Source of the DNA: JALZVT01 sp964611345
Lineage (GTDB): Bacteria; Pseudomonadota; Gammaproteobacteria; Pseudomonadales; Azotimanducaceae
Direction of reading: 5' to 3'
Assembly (NCBI GenBank): GCA_964611345.1
Contig: CAZSYU010000006.1
Span: 1-64,000, forward strand
Length of the DNA stretch: 64,000 bases
Positions 36,517-44,878 of this stretch are shown one piece after another. The stretch's first letter is position 1. Each line of letters begins with the position of its first letter. Made by a program: the position numbers and the translations under genes. Under the pieces are notes generated by a model that saw only the letters and a list, made by a program, of their open reading frames with translations, was not told where the DNA came from and searched no databases.

Positions 36517-36978
36517 ATGATTAAAGCAATACAGAAGGGTTTCACCCTTATCGAATTGATGATTGTAGTAGCGATCATCGGTATTTTGGCTGCGGTAGCG
36601 CTGCCTGCGTACCAGGACTACATCGCTAACGCGAACATGTCTAAAGTGAACTCACACTACGAGGAAGGCATACGCTTTGCTCAGAACGAGTTCCGTAAAG
36701 TTCAGTCAGAACTGGCTATGACCATCCTTGCTGACTCCGCTGCTGCGGACGCTAAGATGAGCCAGGCTTACTGGGAAGATCAACTGAACGGTCAGGGCGG
36801 CACGGCTCCTGGTGGCGGCGACCCTTACGCGGATGCAGCTGATCCTGCTACTGGCGTAGTTGGTATCGCGGCTAGCGGCACCACAGCAGACGGTTCATAC
36901 CTTGTTGAATTTACCCGTCCTGCTTACCTGGAGTTCACGACTGCTGCTACTCGTTCAGTACGCTGGTCTGACATCTAG
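36517..36978 (+). CDS. pilA: Type IV major pilin (PilA-like)
   Basis: Pilus subunit. A short leader (MIKAIQKG) is followed by the prepilin cleavage site before Phe9, the invariant Glu at mature position 5 (FTLIELMIVVAIIGILAAVA) and a hydrophobic helix. The mature protein is about 145 residues, with a Gly/Pro/Asp-rich loop in the middle (GQGGTAPGGGDP). It contains no cysteine, so the C-terminal disulfide loop of Pseudomonas-type pilins is absent. It stands alone behind a sigma-54 promoter and before a terminator, as expected for a highly expressed subunit. Confidence 0.95.
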   Translation: MIKAIQKGFTLIELMIVVAIIGILAAVALPAYQDYIANANMSKVNSHYEEGIRFAQNEFRKVQSELAMTILADSAAADAKMSQAYWEDQLNGQGGTAPGGGDPYADAADPATGVVGIAASGTTADGSYLVEFTRPAYLEFTTAATRSVRWSDI

Positions 36979-37038
36979 GTCGGTTTAGCAACCTGGGTAG
37001 GTTAATGAACTTGCCCGGTTGCGAATCGAGACATGATA

Positions 37039-37065
37039 GAAAGGGTCCTCAGGGACCCTTTTTTT
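37039..37065 (+). terminator. Rho-independent terminator of pilA
   Basis: AAGGGTCC (37041-37048), a TCAG loop and GGACCCTT (37053-37060) form a perfect 8 bp stem running into a T tract to 37065. It separates the major pilin from the second pilin gene. Confidence 0.92.
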
Positions 37066-37080
37066 CGTTCACGTTTTGTT

Positions 37081-37097
37081 TGCTTTCTGCGAAAGCA
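37081..37097 (+). promoter_or_regulatory. Small hairpin before the second pilin start
   Basis: TGCTTTC, a TGC loop and GAAAGCA form a perfect 7 bp stem ending four bases before the AGAGGGA ribosome-binding region of the second pilin. It could keep the site accessible or act as an RNA processing site; this is inference only. Confidence 0.35.
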
Positions 37098-37111
37098 ATG
37101 AGAGGGATCAC

Positions 37112-37504
37112 ATGAAAAGAAGTTATGCATTTGCCCGGACCCACACCTCCAATGGTTTCACTCTGTTGGAGCTGATGATCGCCGTCGCTATTTTGGCAAT
37201 CCTGGCAGGGGTCGCTATTCCAACTTACAACGAATACATCGACAACTCACGAGAAGCGAAGCTGATAAACAACATCGCAACCATTGAGGTGTTTCAGGAA
37301 AACTATAGGTTGCGTACCGGTGCATACGCAACGAGCGGCGCAAACCTGGCAGACATTACTTCAGTCATAGACTGGGAACCGCAAACCGACGATGGTACGA
37401 CCTATACGTTGGGGCCCTCAGGCACAGGTTATTCGATAACGGCAACGGACACTCAGGGCAAGTCGGTGTGTATCATCTATCCCCAAAAAACCCGCTGCCC
37501 GTAA
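37112..37504 (+). CDS. Type IV pilin-like protein (second pilin, PilE-like)
   Basis: A 130-residue prepilin with a 15-residue basic leader ending in Gly, then FTLLELMIAVAILAILAGVA with Glu at mature position 5. The C-terminus carries a cysteine pair (KSVCIIYPQKTRCP) able to form a small disulfide loop, unlike the neighbouring PilA. The start is ATG 37112, which has AGAGGGA just upstream; the longer reading from 37076 runs through the hairpin. It could be a minor pilin or a second major type. It has no visible strong promoter of its own and may depend on read-through past the terminator at 37065. Confidence 0.85.
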   Translation: MKRSYAFARTHTSNGFTLLELMIAVAILAILAGVAIPTYNEYIDNSREAKLINNIATIEVFQENYRLRTGAYATSGANLADITSVIDWEPQTDDGTTYTLGPSGTGYSITATDTQGKSVCIIYPQKTRCP

Positions 37505-37567
37505 GCTAGAGCGTTGGCTAAAACTGCGGTATTCTGCGCGCCCGCGTGGGTATACCTCGTCGTTGGA

Positions 37568-37643
<76 letters not shown>

Positions 37644-37673
37644 TTTCATTTTTACTGTTTCTACCGAGCCTGT

Positions 37674-39635
37674 ATGAGCCCTACCTCCAGTCCTGTACAG
37701 GTTGACTCCGCCGTCTCCTATCTGTGTGTGAGTGTGCTGCTCGCGAGTTTTTGTCTTGGCCTGTGGTTTGACGCCACAGGCTTTGGCGTTACGCCGCTAT
37801 TGCTTGGCACCGGACTGTTGCTGGTGTGCTGCTGTGTGCAGCTACCGCGGTTGCTCCCCAGACTTCTAACGCAGCACCCGATCCAGAGTTTGTTTCTGAC
37901 ACTGGTGTTGGTGCTGCTTGTTGTGCTCTATCAGACCAGTCTAAGCCAGGATTTGAGTTTTACGCCCACCTGGTTGCTGGCTGTCGCACTTATCTCCTAT
38001 GTGCTATTCGCAGTGCAGAATCGCAGCACTCAGCTGCTGCTGTGGTGGGCGTTGGTTGCGGTCAGCGCGTGTATTGCCGTGTTCTCGGTATGGCAGTTTT
38101 TTACGCTGGGTGTAAGGGCAAACAAACCCATAAACGACCCTAACAACTACGCCAGTCTGTTGTACCTGCTGTGGATTCCGTCGCTGCATCTATTGCTGGT
38201 ACGACGCTGGGCACAGCAACGGCTGCCTGTTGCGCTGCAGGCACTTGGTCTGCTGGGCACGGTGTTGGTGATGGCCACGATGTTTGCCACAGAGTCGAGA
38301 GCCGGACTGATCATTATTGCTGTCGCGCTCGTGTGCTGGTGGGGGCTTGCGTTGTCGCGGCGCATGACGTTGCGCGATGTTGCAGCCCACACGTTAGTGG
38401 CCCTGGTTGTGTTTGCTGCCTGTACGCAGGCGATGGGTACCTCAGGTGTGGCACCTGGGGGTGATAATACCTTTACAGGCGGCATGACCGTCCGGTTTGG
38501 TTTGATTGCGGAAGCATGGTCGCTCTTTATTGATCGTCCCTTCGGTACGGGGCTTGGTGTGTTTGCTGCGTTTTACTCTGCGCGCAGGCCGCTATGGGAT
38601 CAGATCACGGCAGGGCGCTTCGTGCACAACGACTACGTTCAGTTTTTACTTGAAGGTGGCCCATTGTTGTTGCTCGCACTGCTATGCATTGGGTTTTGGT
38701 CGATGTATTTGTTGCGTCGGGCGTTGCTTGCCAGCGTGCAGGATGTGGGTTTTTCCCGGGCAGGATTTGCGCTTGCGGCCTGTGCCTTGTTTGCCCATGC
38801 CCACATTAACTTTGTGTTTTATCTGCACACTTTGCCGTTACTGCTGGCGCTGGTATTGGTGCTGGCGACCGATAATCGGCAAGCTGCAGTTGCGCCCGCA
38901 GGCTTTGGTAGGGCAACGAACGCACTGGCGAAGCGCTTCTCTCGTGTGCCAAGCAGCGCAGTTTGGGTACCTTTACTGCTCGGCTGGGTTGCCTGGGGTT
39001 ACCTTGCTGTTGATGGTCTGACTGCGGGTGTTATCGCTGGGCAACCCGGCGTGCCCTTCGCCGGCGAATTACGGAAAAGTCCTGCAGATGTGCAGCGCTT
39101 TGCTCGTCTGGCGCAGCGCTTGAATGACGATCGAGGATTACCCTTGTTAGCCGATGCAGCGCTTGCCGCTCGATCGGCGGCAGCAAAGCCTGCAGATACG
39201 GGTGCTGATGAGGCTGCCTATGCGTTGCGTACTTTTCGCCGGGCGATAGTGGTCGACCCGTGGAACACCAATGCCTATCTTGAGTTGTACAAACTGTTCC
39301 GGTCGCGCCCCGTGCTTTTGCGTGCGGCCACGCCTGAAGAATATCCGGACCGCTTATTGCAGCGAGCGCTCGCGCTTGATCGTGCTTACCTGCCCGCTCT
39401 TGATGCGTTGCTCGATCTCTATAAGAACGATGCAGTGCGACGTGAAGCTGTGTTGTTGCAGTTTGTTGCGCCCTGGCTAGAGTTTATTGCCCGCGCCAAT
39501 CTGGTTGCAGGCAAGCGTTATCTGGCGCAATTGAATGGACTGATACCCCAGGCGGAGCATGCGCGGCTGGCAGCGTTGTTGGTAGCGCTTGGCAACAAAC
39601 GTCCAGGTGAAGAGACGGGCCGGGCGAACCCGTAA
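37674..39635 (+). CDS. O-antigen ligase-like membrane glycosyltransferase, candidate pilin oligosaccharyltransferase
   Basis: A 653-residue protein with about ten membrane helices in residues 1-410, a second hydrophobic segment near 430-455, and a soluble alpha-helical C-terminal part resembling TPR. The Wzy_C/O-antigen-ligase loop appears as RFVHNDYVQFLLEGG, with NDPNNYASLL earlier. Enzymes of this superfamily (WaaL, Wzy, PglL/PilO/TfpO) transfer lipid-linked glycans. Its place directly after two pilins and tRNA-Thr, and before a TfpX/TfpZ gene, points to pilin O-glycosylation, but other acceptors cannot be ruled out from sequence. Confidence 0.8.
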   Translation: MSPTSSPVQVDSAVSYLCVSVLLASFCLGLWFDATGFGVTPLLLGTGLLLVCCCVQLPRLLPRLLTQHPIQSLFLTLVLVLLVVLYQTSLSQDLSFTPTWLLAVALISYVLFAVQNRSTQLLLWWALVAVSACIAVFSVWQFFTLGVRANKPINDPNNYASLLYLLWIPSLHLLLVRRWAQQRLPVALQALGLLGTVLVMATMFATESRAGLIIIAVALVCWWGLALSRRMTLRDVAAHTLVALVVFAACTQAMGTSGVAPGGDNTFTGGMTVRFGLIAEAWSLFIDRPFGTGLGVFAAFYSARRPLWDQITAGRFVHNDYVQFLLEGGPLLLLALLCIGFWSMYLLRRALLASVQDVGFSRAGFALAACALFAHAHINFVFYLHTLPLLLALVLVLATDNRQAAVAPAGFGRATNALAKRFSRVPSSAVWVPLLLGWVAWGYLAVDGLTAGVIAGQPGVPFAGELRKSPADVQRFARLAQRLNDDRGLPLLADAALAARSAAAKPADTGADEAAYALRTFRRAIVVDPWNTNAYLELYKLFRSRPVLLRAATPEEYPDRLLQRALALDRAYLPALDALLDLYKNDAVRREAVLLQFVAPWLEFIARANLVAGKRYLAQLNGLIPQAEHARLAALLVALGNKRPGEETGRANP

Positions 39636-39661
39636 CTGCTGACCAGTTACAGCGGTCTAGT

Positions 39662-40396
39662 TTACAGTGGTCCCGGTGTGTGAAGGAGTCCCGCATACTC
39701 AAGCGGCTCGCGCCGATAACCGATGAACATATACTTGTAGCGCGTGCCGAGTGGGAAGAATGCGTAGTCTTCCATCTCGCCCGGGTGTTCAGCTTGCCAG
39801 TCTGCAATCTTGCCGTACTCGATATCGCGCTCGCGAATGTTCTTCAGTGGGTAGGCGTCGGCCACTACCAGTTGGGATTCATCGAAGGGTACGTATAGCT
39901 CGGTGAGTACTCGCATGGAGCTACCCGAGCGGAATGCGTCACCGCGCAGTTTGGAAAGCTCGTTAACGTCTTCAGGCAGATTAACCGTCACGCGTTTTGG
40001 ATATGGCCCTGGAAAGTTACTTAGATCAGGCACGGCGACATCGGCGTCCTTGTAGGCATCGGCACTCATGCTGTAGAAATGACCGTCAACGTAAACCATG
40101 GCGAGCGGGCGTTCCGACCATACGATGTACATACCGCCGGCGAGACAGATGATCTGTAACAGGCCGATCAGGGTCAGGTCAGTTTTCAGCCCTGGTTTTC
40201 CTGCCTTGTAAACGATCAGGGTGAGTAAGGGCCCTAACACCAGATCGACCCCGATGATGATGCGCAGGCCTTCCCAACCGCCATCGATCTCGAAGAAATA
40301 ACCGGGGTACCACACCAGCAAAATAATTGCGCTCAGTGCCACAAAGATCAGCAGGCTAATGCCAAAGTGAATACTAAAAGCGGTAAATCGAGACAT
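39662..40396 (-). CDS. TfpX/TfpZ family type IV pilin accessory protein
   Basis: A membrane protein of about 245 residues with three to four N-terminal helices and a soluble C-terminal domain. The segment YPGYFFEIDGGWEGLRII followed by GVDLVLGPLLTLIVY is the family signature I recognise from TfpX/TfpZ proteins, encoded next to certain pilin alleles in P. aeruginosa and needed for good pilus assembly there. ATG 40396 is preferred; a GTG at 40432 overlapping the nadC stop would add 12 residues. It runs in the nadC direction and could be read from the nadC promoter. Confidence 0.85.
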   Translation of the reverse strand: MSRFTAFSIHFGISLLIFVALSAIILLVWYPGYFFEIDGGWEGLRIIIGVDLVLGPLLTLIVYKAGKPGLKTDLTLIGLLQIICLAGGMYIVWSERPLAMVYVDGHFYSMSADAYKDADVAVPDLSNFPGPYPKRVTVNLPEDVNELSKLRGDAFRSGSSMRVLTELYVPFDESQLVVADAYPLKNIRERDIEYGKIADWQAEHPGEMEDYAFFPLGTRYKYMFIGYRREPLEYAGLLHTPGPL

Positions 40397-40431
40397 AGGT
40401 CGTCTTAATGTTATCCAATCTGAATTCGTCA

Positions 40432-41361
40432 CTAACTGGACTGATCCAAAGAACCGATCACCCGCATGGAAAGATCCATCGGTGTGATGCGTTTGGTGAT
40501 ATCACCGATGGAAATATAATCTACGCCGGTCTCTGCAATCGGGACAATCGTCTCAAAATTGATACCGCCCGATGCTTCTATTTCTACCCGATCGGCGGCC
40601 AGCTCAACCCCTTCGCGAGTTTCTTCCAGGCTAAACTCATCCAGCATGACGCGGTGTGCCCCGGCGTCGATGGCTTGCTGCAATTCTTCGAGCCCTTCCA
40701 CCTCAACTTCGATGGGTGCATTGGGTTGCAGCGCCTTCGCTGCGGCAACGGCGGCGCTGATGGAACCGGCAGCGGCAATGTGATTTTCCTTGATAAGGAA
40801 AGCGTCAAAGAGCCCGATGCGATGATTGTGCCCGTTGCCAGCGAGCACGGCGTATTTCTGGGCCAGGCGCAGACCCGGAATGGTCTTGCGGGTGTCTAGC
40901 ACCCGGGCGCGCGTATGGCTAACGAGGCTTGCGTAACTGTCGGCGACAGTAGCCGTACCTGACAGTAATTGGACGAAATTCAGAGCCGTTCGTTCGGCAG
41001 TGAGCATGCTACGGGCTTTACCCTCCAGAAAGTAGAGGGCCTGGTTGGGCTCGACAGCATCACCGTCAGCGACTTCCCATACCACCTGCAGAGCAGGGTC
41101 GACCTGCCGACAGGTTTCTTCCACCCAGGCCCGGCCACAAAATATGCCTGCTTCGCGCGTGATGATACGAGCACGGCTGTATTCATCGGCAGGCACCAGT
41201 AGCGCCGTGATATCGCCGCCTCGCAAGTCCTCGGCCAGCGCCGCGCGGACTCCTGCAACCACTGCGCTACGCAACCAGGTGCTGGCGCGTGCCGTCTGCA
41301 AACGGGTCTGCAGATCAGTACTGGTTTTGTCGGAGGAGTTGTTGGAAGCGTTGTCGGACAT
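40432..41361 (-). CDS. nadC: Nicotinate-nucleotide pyrophosphorylase (quinolinate phosphoribosyltransferase)
   Basis: NAD synthesis: converts quinolinate and PRPP to nicotinate mononucleotide. Conserved segments: LAEDLRGGDITALLV, TAERTALNFVQLLSGTAT, LDTRKTIPGLRLAQKYAV, GGNGHNHRIGLFDAFLIKEN-type sequence (here AGNGHNHRIGL, DAFLIKENH), EVEVEGLEEL, ASGGINFETI and DYISIGDIT. The length is 309 residues with a Ser/Asn/Thr-rich N-terminal extension. It is divergent from ampD, the arrangement seen in Pseudomonas. Confidence 0.97.
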   Translation of the reverse strand: MSDNASNNSSDKTSTDLQTRLQTARASTWLRSAVVAGVRAALAEDLRGGDITALLVPADEYSRARIITREAGIFCGRAWVEETCRQVDPALQVVWEVADGDAVEPNQALYFLEGKARSMLTAERTALNFVQLLSGTATVADSYASLVSHTRARVLDTRKTIPGLRLAQKYAVLAGNGHNHRIGLFDAFLIKENHIAAAGSISAAVAAAKALQPNAPIEVEVEGLEELQQAIDAGAHRVMLDEFSLEETREGVELAADRVEIEASGGINFETIVPIAETGVDYISIGDITKRITPMDLSMRVIGSLDQSS

Positions 41362-41461
41362 CGAGGGACTCCAGATGCGAGATTAGCGTTTGGTCGATTT
41401 GCTATGGTAGCGGCAGACGGCGTGCTGCGCTGCTGAATTCTCTGAGGGCCGAACTCTCCAG

Positions 41462-42061
41462 ATGCACGATTTCCCGATTTGGTTGCCGCGCGCGCGCCGT
41501 AGGCCGAGCCCGAACTGTGCCCCACGACCAGCCTCCACGGCCGTTGAGCTAGTGGTGCTCCACAACATCTCACTGCCACCGGGTAAGTTTGGTGGCGATC
41601 TGGTTGAGGCGTTGTTCTGCAATACGCTCGATTGCTCCGTGGACCCCAGGCTCAGCGACCTTGCAGGGGTCGAGGTATCAGCGCATTTGTTCATTGAGCG
41701 CAGTGGCCGATTGACGCAGTTTGTGCCCTTTGACCACTGTGCCTGGCATGCCGGGGTGTCGAGCTTTCGTGGCAAGAGCGGCTGTAACACCTACTCCATA
41801 GGCATAGAGCTGGAAGGGACGGATACCCAACCCTATACGGCGAAACAGTATCGAAGGTTGTCGAGTACCTTGCGCTGGCTCTTGCGCAACTATCCGCGGC
41901 TTGCGATCGATCGCATTGTGGGGCACAACGAAATTGCCGCTGGACGCAAGACCGACCCGGGTGCGAGCTTCGACTGGCAGCGGGCTCTGACCGCGCTGCT
42001 CCCAGGCCGGCCCAGAGGTGACACAAGAGACGAGATCAGAGAAGGTGCAGGATCCCCTTAG
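41462..42061 (+). CDS. ampD: 1,6-anhydro-N-acetylmuramoyl-L-alanine amidase AmpD
   Basis: Cytosolic zinc amidase that strips peptides from recycled anhydro-muropeptides. Zinc ligands are expected at the His of VVLHNISLPPGKFGG, the His of GHNEIAAGRKTDPG and the Asp of the same TDPG motif; SAHLFIERSGRLTQFVPF, WHAGVSSFRG and NTYSIGIELEGTD are also family signatures. The length is 199 residues. AmpG, which imports its substrate, is encoded about 5 kb downstream. Confidence 0.95.
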   Translation: MHDFPIWLPRARRRPSPNCAPRPASTAVELVVLHNISLPPGKFGGDLVEALFCNTLDCSVDPRLSDLAGVEVSAHLFIERSGRLTQFVPFDHCAWHAGVSSFRGKSGCNTYSIGIELEGTDTQPYTAKQYRRLSSTLRWLLRNYPRLAIDRIVGHNEIAAGRKTDPGASFDWQRALTALLPGRPRGDTRDEIREGAGSP

Positions 42062-42149
42062 TTTTGCCCAGCACAGGAGAGAGGGTTCCGTTAAACTCCG
42101 CCGCATCGAGTTCTCGTCGAACGGTTCACTGACTTAAGGAGCGATTCGC

Positions 42150-44849
42150 TTGGCTATGCCTGATATTGACGACACCAATCCGGAAGAGACTGCGGAGTGG
42201 TTGGAAGCGCTGGAAGCGGTGCTTGAAGAAGGTGGCATTGAGCGCGCCAACCTGTTGTTGCAGCGACTCTCTGCCCGCATGGCCAAGACTGGTGCTCGAC
42301 TGCCTTACACGATTACCACGCCGTATCGAAACACCATCCCGTCGCATAAAGAAGCCTTCATGCCGGGTGATCTGTTTATGGAGCGGCGCATTCGGGCAAT
42401 GATTCGCTGGAATGCGTTGGCGATGGTCACGCGAGCCAATCAGCGCGAGGGTGATCTTGGCGGTCACATATCGTCCTTTGCCAGTTCAGCAACCCTCTAC
42501 GATGTGGGCTTCAACTACTTCTTCCGGGGACCAACCGAAGAGCACCCTGGTGATCTGATTTATTTCCAGGGCCACAGTGCGCCTGGAGTTTATGCGCGCT
42601 CCTTTCTCGAGGGTCGGCTTGATGAGACCGACCTCGACAACTTTCGCCGCGAAGTCGACGGTAAAGGCCTGTCCTCGTATCCACACCCCTGGTTGATGCC
42701 CGAGTACTGGCAGTTTCCGACGGTATCGATGGGGCTGGGGCCAATTCAGGCCATCTACCAGGCCAATGTCATGAAATACCTCGACAGTCGCGGGCTTGCA
42801 CCCATGGCTGATCGCAAGGTCTGGGCCTTTTTGGGCGACGGCGAGATGGACGAGCCGGAATCCCTCGGCGCACTGTCGCTGGCCGGTCGCGAACGGCTCG
42901 ATAACCTCATATTTGTAGTGAACTGCAACCTGCAACGGCTCGATGGACCGGTGCGTGGCAATGGCAAGATTATTCAGGAACTCGAAGGCTATTTTCGCGG
43001 GGCGGGCTGGAACGTTATCAAAGTGGTTTGGGGACGACTGTGGGATCCGTTGTTTGCCAATGACACAACCGGTCTGATGCAAAAGAGTATGGACCTCGTC
43101 GTTGATGGCGAGTTTCAGAACTTCAAGGCCAAGGGTGGGGCCTACACGCGTGAGCATTTCTTCGGACAGCATCCGGAGTTGCTCAAGTTGGTAGAGAACA
43201 TGAGTGACGATGACATCATGCGGTTAAACCGTGGTGGTCATGACCCGTTCAAGATGTACGCGGCTTATCACGAGGCGGTTAATCATAAGGGCGCGCCGAC
43301 GGTGATCCTCGCCAAGACCGTGAAGGGTTACGGCATGGGGGACGCCGGTGAGGCCGAAAACGATACGCATTCGGTTAAAAAACTCGACCTTGATGGCCTG
43401 AAGCACTTCCGCGATCGATTCAACATTCCGTTGAGTGATACAGAACTGGAAACCGTACCGTACTATCGGCCACCGCTCGACAGCCCCGAACTTGCGTACC
43501 TGCACCGCACCCGGAAAGAACTCGGTGGCTTTGTGCCGCGTCGAGTGGTTTCTGATGAGGTGTTAAAAACACCGGAACTGGAAGCGTTCAAAACCCAACT
43601 GAGTGGCACCGGCGACCGGGAAAACTCCACCACCATGGGCTTCGTGCGGTTGCTTGCGACCATTTTGCGCGACAAAAATATTGGCGAGCGGATCGTGCCC
43701 ATTGTGCCCGATGAGGCCCGCACCTTCGGTATGGAAGGAATGTTCCGGCAATTGGGTATTTACTCGTCAAAGGGCCAACTGTATGAGCCCGAAGATTCTG
43801 GTGAGATCGCGGCGTATCGAGAATCCAAAACCGGTCAGGTGATGGAAGAGGGCATCAACGAAGCGGGCGCGATGTCGGCTTGGATAGCCGCAGCCACCAG
43901 TTATTCGAATCATGGCAAAACCATGATGCCGTTCTACATTTACTATTCGATGTTTGGCTTTCAGCGCATTGGCGATCTGGCCTGGTTGGCGGGCGATATC
44001 CAGGCGCGCGGTTTTCTGTTTGGTGGCACCGCGGGGCGCACCACATTGAATGGTGAAGGCTTGCAGCACCAGGACGGCCACAGTCACGTGTTAGCCAGCA
44101 CTATTCCAAACTGTATCGCCTATGACCCCTGCTACACCTATGAGATGGCGGTGATTGTGCAGGCCGGCATGCAGCGCATGTACGAGAATCGCGAGAACGT
44201 TTTTTACTATCTGACGGTAATGAACGAGGCTTACGCGCAGCCTGCATTCCCGGGCTATGACCCGAAGTCGGACGAGCCTGTGATTGATGAGGCTGTGGTT
44301 GACGGCATTTTGCGTGGCATGTATCGGCTGAAGTCATTTAGCAACGCTTCGAACAAGAAGCAGGTTCGCTTGCTGGGTAGCGGAACTATTTTGCGCGAAG
44401 TTGAAGCGGCGGCGCGCCTGCTAGAAGAAAACTACGGAGTGGATACCGAGGTGTGGAGCGTTACCAGTTTTAACGAGCTTGCGCGCGACATGCATGATGT
44501 TGAACGGGCTAACCTTCTTGAGCCACTTGCTGAACCACAATCGTCCTTTGTGCAGCAGTGTCTGCCTGGTGATGTGCCCGTTGTTGCAGCTACTGACTAT
44601 ATTCGTGCTTATGCGGAACAGATTCGTGCTGATGTCGAAGCGCCCTATCGTGTATTGGGTACCGATGGTTTTGGTCGCAGTGACACCCGTGCGCAGCTGC
44701 GTCACTTCTTTGAGGTAGACAGCGGCTTCGTTACGCTTTGCGCGCTAAACGTTCTGGCCGATGCGCAGATCATTAGTAGAGCAGAGGTAGCCAAAGCGCG
44801 CGATGCACTGGCGATTGACCCCGCTAAATCTAACCCCCGACTGGTTTAA
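42150..44849 (+). CDS. aceE: Pyruvate dehydrogenase E1 component (homodimeric)
   Basis: Thiamine-diphosphate enzyme that decarboxylates pyruvate and acetylates the lipoyl groups of E2. At 899 residues it is the single-chain gammaproteobacterial type. The ThDP motif runs from GDGEMDEPESLGAL (near 229) to NLIFVVNCNLQ; other landmarks are HISSFASSATLYDVGFNYFF, MRLNRGGHD and HVLASTIPNC. The start is taken as TTG 42150, eight bases after AAGGAG; ATG 42156 is the alternative. aceF follows after 29 bases. Confidence 0.97.
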   Translation: MAMPDIDDTNPEETAEWLEALEAVLEEGGIERANLLLQRLSARMAKTGARLPYTITTPYRNTIPSHKEAFMPGDLFMERRIRAMIRWNALAMVTRANQREGDLGGHISSFASSATLYDVGFNYFFRGPTEEHPGDLIYFQGHSAPGVYARSFLEGRLDETDLDNFRREVDGKGLSSYPHPWLMPEYWQFPTVSMGLGPIQAIYQANVMKYLDSRGLAPMADRKVWAFLGDGEMDEPESLGALSLAGRERLDNLIFVVNCNLQRLDGPVRGNGKIIQELEGYFRGAGWNVIKVVWGRLWDPLFANDTTGLMQKSMDLVVDGEFQNFKAKGGAYTREHFFGQHPELLKLVENMSDDDIMRLNRGGHDPFKMYAAYHEAVNHKGAPTVILAKTVKGYGMGDAGEAENDTHSVKKLDLDGLKHFRDRFNIPLSDTELETVPYYRPPLDSPELAYLHRTRKELGGFVPRRVVSDEVLKTPELEAFKTQLSGTGDRENSTTMGFVRLLATILRDKNIGERIVPIVPDEARTFGMEGMFRQLGIYSSKGQLYEPEDSGEIAAYRESKTGQVMEEGINEAGAMSAWIAAATSYSNHGKTMMPFYIYYSMFGFQRIGDLAWLAGDIQARGFLFGGTAGRTTLNGEGLQHQDGHSHVLASTIPNCIAYDPCYTYEMAVIVQAGMQRMYENRENVFYYLTVMNEAYAQPAFPGYDPKSDEPVIDEAVVDGILRGMYRLKSFSNASNKKQVRLLGSGTILREVEAAARLLEENYGVDTEVWSVTSFNELARDMHDVERANLLEPLAEPQSSFVQQCLPGDVPVVAATDYIRAYAEQIRADVEAPYRVLGTDGFGRSDTRAQLRHFFEVDSGFVTLCALNVLADAQIISRAEVAKARDALAIDPAKSNPRLV

Positions 44850-44878
44850 CCCAAACGAACAGAAGGTCTGCTGAGAAA

